Shown here: positions 1 through 4,198 of the stretch, piece by piece
Position numbering within the stretch: position 1 is the stretch's first letter
Layout: every line of letters starts with the position of its first letter
Source: Desulfarculus sp.
GTDB taxonomy: Bacteria; Desulfobacterota; Desulfarculia; Desulfarculales; Desulfarculaceae
DNA: 5,070 nt
Reading direction: 5' to 3'
Assembly (NCBI GenBank): GCA_020216625.1
Contig: JAIUYB010000216.1
Coordinates: 1-5,070 of the forward strand
The notes under the pieces: generated by a model
Database searches by the model: none
Seen by the model: the letters and a program-made list of their open reading frames with translations, nothing else
What the model was told of the DNA's origin: nothing
Program-made: the position numbers and the translations under genes

Positions 1-812
1 AGGCAGATGGAGCAGAGGGGCAACAGGCGCTGAACATCCTCGCGGTGGCCGGTCATGACCACCGCCGGGCGCAGGTCCATCTCGTCCAGGTAGCGGTTGA
101 CCCGCTCCCAGCCCGGACCATGGCCCACGATCAGGAAGCGGGTGGCGGGGCGGCGGTCCAGGACCCGGCGGGCCATCTGGCAGAAGAGGTCGTGACGCTT
201 CCAGGAGCGCAGCACCGCCACCATGGCCACCACCTCCGCTCCCGGTTCGATCCCCAGCTCGGCCGCCAGGGCCGGGTCGGGCGGGGCGGGGGCGAAGCGC
301 TCCACGTCCACCCCGGTGGGGATGGAGACCACCCGCCCGGCCGGCAGGCCGTAATCCTCCACCAGGTGGCGGCGGATGCCCTGGCCGGTGGTGACCACCA
401 TCCGGGGCAGGCGATAGACCACGTTCAGGGGGTTTTTGCTCACCGGCACCGAGAGGTGGCGGGTGCGGACGTTGACCGCCCCGGTCAGGCGGCAGGCGAA
501 GCCCCCCAGCCAGGCGTCCACCGAGGAATGGGTGTGCACCAGGTGGTAGCCCCGGCGGCGGATGAGGCGCGTTAGCTGGCCCAGGGCCAGGAGGTCCCAG
601 GGGCCGCGCATTTCCAGCGGGTGGAAAACGAGCCCGGCGGCCTTGGCCCGCTGGCGCAGCTTGCCCTCGGGGCAGCCGGCCAGCTCCACCAGATGGCCGC
701 GGCCGGCCATGCCCAGGCATTCTCCCAGGATGCGGATCTCCTGGCCGCCCCAGCCGTTGGACCATTCGGTGTGCAGGACCCGCCAGGGGGCGTGGAGTGG
801 TTGGGGGCTCAT
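1..812 (-). CDS. GT4-family glycosyltransferase, partial (C-terminus beyond left edge)
   Basis: The minus-strand frame opens at an ATG at 812 and stays open to the window edge, giving 270 codons of an enzyme that is usually 350-400 residues. It looks like a GT-B fold retaining glycosyltransferase of family 4, which transfers a sugar from a nucleotide-sugar donor, typically to a lipid or polysaccharide at the cytoplasmic face of the inner membrane. Visible family features are an N-terminal glycine-rich loop (WSNGWGGQE, residues 17-25), HTHSSVDAWLGG (93-104), the interdomain segment PTGVDVERFAP (165-175), the first strand of the C-terminal domain (VAVLRSWKRHDLF, 198-210), VGHGPGWERV (229-238) and TGHREDV (254-260). 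The donor-binding E-x7-E motif would lie beyond the edge. The start has only a weak purine-rich stretch (GAAAGAG) upstream, but the protein begins as family members do. It lies 45 bp downstream of the phosphatase gene on the same strand, so co-transcription is likely. Donor and acceptor cannot be told; an LPS or exopolysaccharide role is a guess. Confidence 0.88.
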   Translation of the reverse strand, partial: MSPQPLHAPWRVLHTEWSNGWGGQEIRILGECLGMAGRGHLVELAGCPEGKLRQRAKAAGLVFHPLEMRGPWDLLALGQLTRLIRRRGYHLVHTHSSVDAWLGGFACRLTGAVNVRTRHLSVPVSKNPLNVVYRLPRMVVTTGQGIRRHLVEDYGLPAGRVVSIPTGVDVERFAPAPPDPALAAELGIEPGAEVVAMVAVLRSWKRHDLFCQMARRVLDRRPATRFLIVGHGPGWERVNRYLDEMDLRPAVVMTGHREDVQRLLPLCSIC

Positions 813-857
813 GCTCTTTCGCCCTGGGGCCCGCTGGGCCGCGCCGGGATTGGTCGG

Positions 858-1496
858 TTATTCCTCATCGATGACGATCTGGTTGATGCGCTTGATGACC
901 GGGGTGCCGTCCTCGTAGATGTCTATCAGGTTCAGACAGGCGTATTGTTGCTCCAGGCGGAAGATGCGGTCCAGGGGCGCGCCCAGGAGCCGGGTGAGGA
1001 TGATCCGGTTGACTCCGGCGTGGGCCACCACGCAGACCACCCCGCCCTGGTTGGCGGCCACGATCTCCTGGAAAGCCGGCATCACCCGCTCGGCCACGTC
1101 GTTCAGGGATTCGCCCTGCAGGATGCGAAACCCGGGCAGGTCGTCCTGGCGGGCCTGCAACTCCTTTGGATAGCGCTCGGCGATTTCGCGGTAGGTCAGG
1201 CCCTCCCAGACCCCCAGGTTAAGCTCGCGCAGGGCGGGCAGGGGCTCCACCTTGCGCCGGGGCGACTGCTTGCGCCCCACCGCCTCGGCCACCATTTGGG
1301 TGCGCAGCAGATCGCTGGAGTAGATGGCGGTGAGCTTCTCGCGGCTCATGCGCTTGGCCACGGTCTTGAGCTGCTGCTTGCCCAGGCGGGTCAGGCGCAC
1401 GTCGGTGTGGCCCCAGAAGCGACCGTCTTCCACCCCCTGCACCTCTGGGTGTCGCCAGAGAAAAATTCGCGTATATTTGAACTTCGTAGCCGGCAT
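858..1496 (-). CDS. Histidine phosphatase family protein (phosphoglycerate mutase / CobC-like)
   Basis: This is a complete 212-residue protein, normal for a single-domain member of the branch-1 histidine phosphatase superfamily. These enzymes form a phosphohistidine intermediate. The catalytic residues are in order: the Arg-His pair in LWRHPEV (R15, H16), YSSDLLRT with R65, the acid in LRELNLGVWEG (E91), and the second His in VVAHAGVNR (H159). The motif after the nucleophile is RHP rather than the usual RHG. With GHTDVRLT (29-36) and GESLNDV (128-134), this resembles the alpha-ribazole phosphatase (CobC) or broad-specificity phosphatase branch, but no cobalamin genes are nearby, so the substrate stays open. 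There is no signal peptide, so it is probably cytoplasmic. The start at 1496 has only a weak AGG-containing stretch upstream and precedes the conserved KYTRIFLWRHP strand by a few residues. It is the first gene of a likely two-gene unit with the glycosyltransferase and is divergent from the DUF1573 gene. Confidence 0.9.
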   Translation of the reverse strand: MPATKFKYTRIFLWRHPEVQGVEDGRFWGHTDVRLTRLGKQQLKTVAKRMSREKLTAIYSSDLLRTQMVAEAVGRKQSPRRKVEPLPALRELNLGVWEGLTYREIAERYPKELQARQDDLPGFRILQGESLNDVAERVMPAFQEIVAANQGGVVCVVAHAGVNRIILTRLLGAPLDRIFRLEQQYACLNLIDIYEDGTPVIKRINQIVIDEE

Positions 1497-1570
1497 CGTC
1501 TTGCCTGTCCCGCGCGGTCGCCGGGGGTGACGCGCGTCGATTCTTGCCTTGTCCCGAGGAAGTGGTAAGC

Positions 1571-1583
1571 TCCCGAATCGGGA
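1571..1583. repeat. Perfect 6-1-6 palindrome, candidate operator
   Basis: The sequence TCCCGA-A-TCGGGA is an uninterrupted inverted repeat lying just upstream of the TATAAC hexamer, where an operator for a dimeric regulator could sit. A third copy of the half-site, in the same orientation as the left arm, lies 19 bp further left at 1552-1557 and is extended by a shared G (GTCCCGA 1551-1557 against TCGGGAC 1578-1584). As RNA it would fold only into a 5-bp stem with a 3-nt loop and no U-tract, so a terminator is unlikely. The regulator is unknown. Confidence 0.4.
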
Positions 1584-1618
1584 CTAATATAACCCCGGAT
1601 TGTCAAACATGCCTCATC

Positions 1619-1625
1619 GGAGGTG
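1619..1625 (+). promoter_or_regulatory. Ribosome-binding site deciding the DUF1573 start
   Basis: GGAGGTG is a strong Shine-Dalgarno sequence ending in a GTG (1623-1625) that is itself an in-frame possible start. Because that GTG lies inside the binding site, the ATG at 1629, five bases after GGAGG, is the real start. Confidence 0.85.
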
Positions 1626-1628
1626 CGC

Positions 1629-2624
1629 ATGTCCAGGCCCGGTCGCCTCGCGTGGTTGCTGGTAGCGTTCGTTGTCCTGGCCTGGGGCCTGCCCGCCCTG
1701 GCCGCCCCGGCCCCCAGCAAAGGCCCCAAGATCGTTTTCGAGCAAACCGAGATCGTCTACCCCAACGCCAAGGAGGGGCAGACCCTCACCGCCCAGTTCC
1801 ACTTCACCAACCAAGGGGCCATGAACCTGCTGGTGGAGAGCGTGACGCCCTCCTGTGGCTGCCAGGTGGCCGAGTTCGACAAGGTGGTCAAGCCCGGCGC
1901 CAAGGGCGTCATCAACCTGACCCTGGACACCAGCGGCATCACCGGGGCCTTCCGCAAGACCGCGGTGGTCAACTCCAACGACCCGGCCAACCCCTTCACG
2001 ACCCTGGTCATGATCGGCGAGACCCAGAGCCGGGTCAAGGTCGAGAAGGGCCGCCGCCTGGACTTGGTGGGCTGTCTGGGGCAAAATCCCAGCATCTCCA
2101 CCGGGTTGAGCGATCCGGAGGGTAAGCCGCTCATCATCGCCGGGGTGGAGAACCCCATGAGCGAGTACCTGGACGCGGTGCTCTCCCGGGCTGGCGACGG
2201 CCGCCACTACACCCTGACCGTCAGCGCCAAGGCCAAGGAGCCCATGGAGTTCGCCGGCCCCATCTACCTGGTGGTGCCGGGCTCCTCCAAGATCAGCCTC
2301 TACGTGGTGGCCGACATCAAGGGGCCCTTCACGGTCTCGCCGCAGGAGGTCTACTTCGGAGGGGTTTCCAGAGGCATGCAGGGCGAGGTGCAGCGCACCA
2401 TCCAGGTGTTGAAGTCCTGCGCCGACAAGCTGATGGTGGAGAAGCTGTTGTTCGACGCCAACAAGTTCAAGGTCGAGGAGCGCTGGATGGAGCCGGACAA
2501 CAAGCTGCTGTTGAGCCTCCGCCCCCGGCCGGAAACCCTGCCCATGGGGCCCTTCGAGGAGAAAATCGGCATCCAGGCCCAGGGCAAGGTTTATTACGTG
2601 CGCCTGAAGGGCATCGTCAACTAA
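1629..2624 (+). CDS. Exported DUF1573 domain protein
   Basis: This is a complete 331-residue protein with a clear Sec signal peptide: RPGR at the N-terminus, a hydrophobic core at residues 7-21, and ALA-AP at 23-27 with likely cleavage after A25 or A26. It is therefore expected in the periplasm or outside the cell; there is no lipobox and no second membrane segment. Residues about 34-132 match the DUF1573 pattern, an Ig-like beta fold: FHFTNQGAMNLLVESV (58-73), the hallmark SCGC (75-78), KPGAKGVI (88-95), then NSNDPANPF (115-123) and an IGE strand end (129-131). Residues 135-331 look like further beta-rich sandwich domains; SPQEVYFGGVSRG (237-249) appears to begin a second Ig-like unit ending in YYVRLKGIVN. 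The molecular function of DUF1573 is not established; structural or adhesive roles are proposed from the fold only. The gene stands alone, with a strong ribosome-binding site upstream and its own terminator, so it is probably monocistronic and unrelated to the flagellar operon behind it. Confidence 0.88.
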   Translation: MSRPGRLAWLLVAFVVLAWGLPALAAPAPSKGPKIVFEQTEIVYPNAKEGQTLTAQFHFTNQGAMNLLVESVTPSCGCQVAEFDKVVKPGAKGVINLTLDTSGITGAFRKTAVVNSNDPANPFTTLVMIGETQSRVKVEKGRRLDLVGCLGQNPSISTGLSDPEGKPLIIAGVENPMSEYLDAVLSRAGDGRHYTLTVSAKAKEPMEFAGPIYLVVPGSSKISLYVVADIKGPFTVSPQEVYFGGVSRGMQGEVQRTIQVLKSCADKLMVEKLLFDANKFKVEERWMEPDNKLLLSLRPRPETLPMGPFEEKIGIQAQGKVYYVRLKGIVN

Positions 2625-2643
2625 GCGACACCCTTTGGATATT

Positions 2644-2682
2644 GGCGGGGCCGTTCCCGAGGGGGCGGCCCCGCCGCTTTTT
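2644..2682 (+). terminator. Rho-independent terminator of the DUF1573 gene
   Basis: A perfect 10-bp stem (GGCGGGGCCG at 2644-2653 pairing with CGGCCCCGCC at 2666-2675) with a 12-nt loop is followed after GC by five T residues (2678-2682). It begins 19 bp after the DUF1573 stop codon. There is no T-run on the other side, so it acts in the plus direction only and insulates the flagellar operon from read-through. Confidence 0.93.
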
Positions 2683-2717
2683 GCCGTCTTGTTTGTGCCG
2701 CGCGCGGGGGCCCAACC

Positions 2718-2747
2718 TGCCGCCCGGCCCGGGGGCCGCTGGCGGCA
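2718..2747. repeat. GC-rich inverted repeat (7 + 5 bp stem)
   Basis: TGCCGCC (2718-2724) pairs with GGCGGCA (2741-2747). Directly inside, CGGCC (2725-2729) pairs with GGCCG (2734-2738) across a CGGG loop, leaving a 2-nt CT bulge. No T-tract follows on either strand, so it is not a standard intrinsic terminator. It may be a back-up structure behind the first terminator or a chance product of high GC. Confidence 0.5.
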
Positions 2748-2781
2748 CATGTTGCCCAGCCAGGGCCGTCAATACCTTGGC

Positions 2782-2819
2782 GGGTGTCGGAAGTCCGGCC
2801 TCCGGACCGGGGGTGTTGG
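2782..2819. promoter_or_regulatory. Candidate upstream activator site for the flgB sigma-54 promoter
   Basis: The 15-bp inverted repeat GTCCGG-CCT-CCGGAC (2793-2807) is flanked by a near-identical direct repeat, GGGTGTCGG (2782-2790) and GGGTGTTGG (2811-2819). The palindrome is centred about 120 bp upstream of the predicted sigma-54 start site, which is where enhancer-binding proteins of the NtrC/FleQ/FlrC type usually bind. The position and symmetry are seen in the sequence; the binding protein is inference, and no family consensus was matched. Confidence 0.35.
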
Positions 2820-2896
2820 CACGACCCGTCTAAGCTAACCAGCCTAGATGACTAATCTTTGTTTCCTAGGCCCGGGGCGGGGGTCTGGTCCGCGAT

Positions 2897-2914
2897 CTGG
2901 CACGATGGTTGCTA
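2897..2914 (+). promoter_or_regulatory. Sigma-54 (RpoN) -24/-12 promoter of the flagellar operon
   Basis: CTGGCACGATGGTTGCTA fits the sigma-54 consensus TGGCACG-N4-TTGCW at every conserved base. The -24 GG is at 2899-2900 and the -12 GC at 2911-2912, exactly 12 bp apart. Transcription should start near 2923-2924, leaving about 36 bases of leader before the flgB ATG at 2960. Sigma-54 control of rod and basal-body operons is well known in polar flagellates. It requires an ATP-hydrolysing activator bound upstream. Confidence 0.92.
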
Positions 2915-2948
2915 TTTCTTGGGGCGGCGGCGTGGAGTCGCCCGGCGC

Positions 2949-2954
2949 GGGAGG
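2949..2954 (+). promoter_or_regulatory. flgB ribosome-binding site
   Basis: GGGAGG lies five bases before the ATG at 2960, which selects that start over the in-frame ATG at 2969 and over a TTG at 2909 that lies inside the sigma-54 -12 box. The first three G residues can pair with CCC of CCCG-GCG-CGGG (2941-2951), a small 4-bp stem that could slightly mask the site. Confidence 0.8.
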
Positions 2955-2959
2955 CAACC

Positions 2960-3364
2960 ATGGGTCCCATGAAACTGATCGACCAGACCAGCAACCTCAT
3001 CGAGGCCAACCTGGACCGGCGCAACACCTCGCAGCGGCTGATCAGCCGCAATCTGGCCAACGTGGACACTCCCGGCTATCGCGGCACCAACCTGGAGTTC
3101 GAGCGTCAGCTCCGGGCCGCCTTGGAGGGCGGGGTGCTGCCCGAGCCCCTGGCCCGCACCCACCCCAACCACCTGCCCCTGGAACCGGAGCGCCCCTTCG
3201 CCCAGGCCCGGCCGGTCTACATGGACACCGGTCCGGTGCAACTGGACATCGAGATGAGCCGCCTGGCGGAGAACAACATCATGTTCAACGCCATGGTCCA
3301 ACTTTTGACCAAGAAATATTCCGGACTCAAGAACGCCATCAACGAGGGTGGGGCCGGCAAGTAA
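2960..3364 (+). CDS. flgB: Flagellar basal-body proximal rod protein FlgB
   Basis: FlgB is a proximal rod subunit in the periplasmic drive shaft, joined to the MS ring through FliE and exported by the flagellar type III system without a cleaved signal. The 134-residue product has the usual length. Its N-terminus carries the rod/hook signature SRNLANVDTPGY (29-40) of the flagella_bb_rod domain, preceded by an amphipathic helix. The C-terminus has the family helix VQLDIEMSRLAENNIMFNA (93-111) followed by a QLLTKKYSGLKNAI segment (114-127), which pairs with the N-terminal helix as a coiled coil in the rod. It is the first gene of the operon behind the sigma-54 promoter and ends 12 bp before flgC. 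Confidence 0.97.
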   Translation: MGPMKLIDQTSNLIEANLDRRNTSQRLISRNLANVDTPGYRGTNLEFERQLRAALEGGVLPEPLARTHPNHLPLEPERPFAQARPVYMDTGPVQLDIEMSRLAENNIMFNAMVQLLTKKYSGLKNAINEGGAGK

Positions 3365-3376
3365 GGGAGACCGAGC

Positions 3377-3832
3377 ATGGACTTCATGAGTTCCATGGAA
3401 ATCAGCGCCAGCGCGCTCAGCGCCCAGCGCACCCGGATGAACATCATCAGCCAGAACCTGGCCAACGCCAACACCACCCGCACGGCCGAGGGCGGCGCCT
3501 ACCGCCGCCGCATCACCATCTTCCAGGCCCGGCCCTTCAGCAATTACATGGACCAGGCCATGGACGAGAACACCATCAGCTACGGCCCGGGCAACGACCC
3601 CCGCAAGGGCGTGTACCTCGAAAAGATCGACAAGGACCCCAGCCCCTTGAAGCGAGTCTACGATCCCAAACACCCCGACGCGGACCAGGATGGCTACGTG
3701 GAGCTGCCCAACGTGGAGGTGGTCACCGAGATGGTGGACCTGATCAACGCCAGCCGCTCCTACGAGGCCTCGGTTACGGCGGTCAACGCCACCAAGAACA
3801 TGGCCCTCAAGGCCCTGGAAATCGGACGCTAG
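3377..3832 (+). CDS. flgC: Flagellar basal-body proximal rod protein FlgC
   Basis: FlgC is a second proximal rod component stacked with FlgB and FlgF between the MS ring and the distal rod FlgG. The 151-residue product begins with the rod helix SALSAQRTRMNIISQNLAN (12-30) and ANTTRT, where related rod proteins have a TPGY-like turn. The C-terminus carries the highly conserved stretches PDADQDGYVELPNV (100-113) and the helix EMVDLINASRSYEASV (118-133). It is a little longer than the roughly 134-residue enterobacterial protein; the extra residues lie between about 50 and 80, in the surface loop region. GGGAG (3365-3369) lies seven bases before the ATG. The gene sits 12 bp behind flgB and 10 bp before fliE, so translational coupling is likely. 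Confidence 0.97.
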   Translation: MDFMSSMEISASALSAQRTRMNIISQNLANANTTRTAEGGAYRRRITIFQARPFSNYMDQAMDENTISYGPGNDPRKGVYLEKIDKDPSPLKRVYDPKHPDADQDGYVELPNVEVVTEMVDLINASRSYEASVTAVNATKNMALKALEIGR

Positions 3833-3839
3833 GGGGTGA
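3831..3839 (+). promoter_or_regulatory. fliE ribosome-binding site overlapping the flgC stop codon
   Basis: AGGGGGTGA matches the anti-Shine-Dalgarno complement AGGAGGTGA at eight of nine bases and includes the last two bases of the flgC TAG. It places the fliE start at the ATG at 3843, rather than at the adjacent in-frame GTG at 3840, which is only one codon longer and too close to the site. Confidence 0.75.
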
Positions 3840-3842
3840 GTG

Positions 3843-4142
3843 ATGGCTGACCTGCGTATCGGCGGATCCCTGACGCCTCCCTTGGATTTCGGCGAGTCGG
3901 CCCAGCAGCGGGCCAAAGCGCCCAAGAGCTTCGTCGACACCCTGAAGGATTCGGTGAACGCGGTGGAGGCCCAGCAGAAGGCGGCCGACAAGTCCATCAA
4001 CGACCTGGCCACCGGCCGCAGCAAGGCCCTGCACGAGACCATGATCCAGGTGGAGCAGGCCGACGTGGCCTTCAAGATGCTCCTGGCCGTGCGCACCAAG
4101 CTTGTCAACGCCTATCACGAAGTCATCCGCATGCAGTTCTAA
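3843..4142 (+). CDS. fliE: Flagellar hook-basal body complex protein FliE
   Basis: FliE is the small adaptor that anchors the rod to the MS ring and is among the first substrates of the flagellar export gate. The product is 99 residues, a typical length. The N-terminal third (about 1-28) is variable and unordered-looking. From SFVDTLKDSVNAVEAQQKAA (29-48) it is helical, and it ends in the family signature: ALHETMIQVEQADVAFKML (62-80), then VRTKLVNAYHEVIRMQF (83-99). The ending in RMQF is characteristic. It is placed between flgC and fliF, as in the standard operon. Unlike the tight upstream junction, 56 bp with a strong hairpin follow before fliF. Confidence 0.96.
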   Translation: MADLRIGGSLTPPLDFGESAQQRAKAPKSFVDTLKDSVNAVEAQQKAADKSINDLATGRSKALHETMIQVEQADVAFKMLLAVRTKLVNAYHEVIRMQF

Positions 4143-4145
4143 AGC

Positions 4146-4179
4146 CCCTGACCGCCTCGGAGAGCCGAGGCGGACAGGG
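4146..4179 (+). repeat. Strong intercistronic hairpin between fliE and fliF
   Basis: CCCTG (4146-4150) pairs with CAGGG (4175-4179), and CCGCCTCGG (4152-4160) pairs with CCGAGGCGG (4165-4173), giving 14 base pairs interrupted by one A-A mismatch and closed by an AGAG loop. It starts four bases after the fliE stop codon and ends 19 bases before the fliF ATG. No T-tract follows on the plus strand, so it is not a normal intrinsic terminator. On the minus strand only a short TTT follows. A role as an RNA stability, processing or expression-ratio element is inferred. Confidence 0.8.
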
Positions 4180-4198
4180 ACCGGACGGGGAATGAGCC

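Larger units (their letters stand above)
1497..1628. promoter_or_regulatory. Divergent intergenic region with candidate promoter elements
   Basis: These 132 bp separate the minus-strand phosphatase gene from the plus-strand DUF1573 gene and must hold promoters for one or both. The part from about 1560 to 1610 is clearly AT-richer than its surroundings. On the plus strand, TATAAC (1588-1593) matches five of six bases of the sigma-70 -10 box but has no good -35 box at 16-18 bp. A weaker alternative is TTGCCT (1544-1549) with an extended -10 TGG-TAAGCT (1563-1571) at 16 bp spacing. On the minus strand there is a perfect TTGACA (1606-1601) but no -10 box at the right distance. The location of a promoter here is reasonable, but the exact elements are not settled. 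Confidence 0.4.
2625..2959. other. 335-bp non-coding stretch between the DUF1573 gene and flgB
   Basis: I see no credible gene here. The short open frames on both strands run through the terminator or promoter and lack ribosome-binding sites or recognisable protein motifs. From left to right it holds the DUF1573 terminator (2644-2682), a GC-rich hairpin (2718-2747), a palindrome between direct repeats (2782-2819), an AT-richer stretch at about 2830-2870 that could bend or loop DNA, the sigma-54 promoter (2897-2914), and a short leader of about 36 bases ending in the flgB ribosome-binding site. Confidence 0.8.

Noticed and set aside
828..840. GGCCC-GCT-GGGCC inverted repeat between the phosphatase and glycosyltransferase genes as a terminator
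   Set aside because: Only five base pairs with a 3-nt loop and no T-tract; expected by chance at this GC content.
621..1568. Plus-strand open frame of 315 codons opposite the phosphatase and glycosyltransferase genes
   Set aside because: The minus-strand proteins carry intact catalytic motifs; the plus-strand translation has none and is compositionally biased.
1601..1606. Perfect TTGACA on the minus strand as the -35 box of the phosphatase promoter
   Set aside because: No -10-like hexamer lies 16-18 bp downstream; TATATT and TATTAG are only 9 and 11 bp away.
1614..2750. Minus-strand open frame of 378 codons opposite the DUF1573 gene
   Set aside because: It runs through the terminator hairpin and opposite a gene with a signal peptide, a strong ribosome-binding site and a recognised domain; its composition is that of a shadow frame.
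2816..2832. A second sigma-54-like promoter: TTGGCACGAC at 2816-2825 has a perfect -24 box
   Set aside because: The -12 GC is missing; the bases at the required distance (2830-2831) are CT. It is at most a half-site or decoy.
2635..2838. Short open frames after the DUF1573 gene as a possible small protein
   Set aside because: They overlap the terminator stem, have no ribosome-binding site, and the translation is an arbitrary P/G/R/A-rich string.
2912..4108. Long open frame on the minus strand (398 codons) opposite flgB, flgC and fliE
   Set aside because: It lies antisense to three confidently identified flagellar genes, has a low-complexity G/A/V/H/L-rich translation and no known motif; it is a by-product of high-GC third codon positions.
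4192..4194. ATG at 4192 as an alternative fliF start
   Set aside because: It is out of frame with the FliF reading frame and reaches a stop after about ten codons; the ATG at 4199 fits the family and the GGGG upstream.
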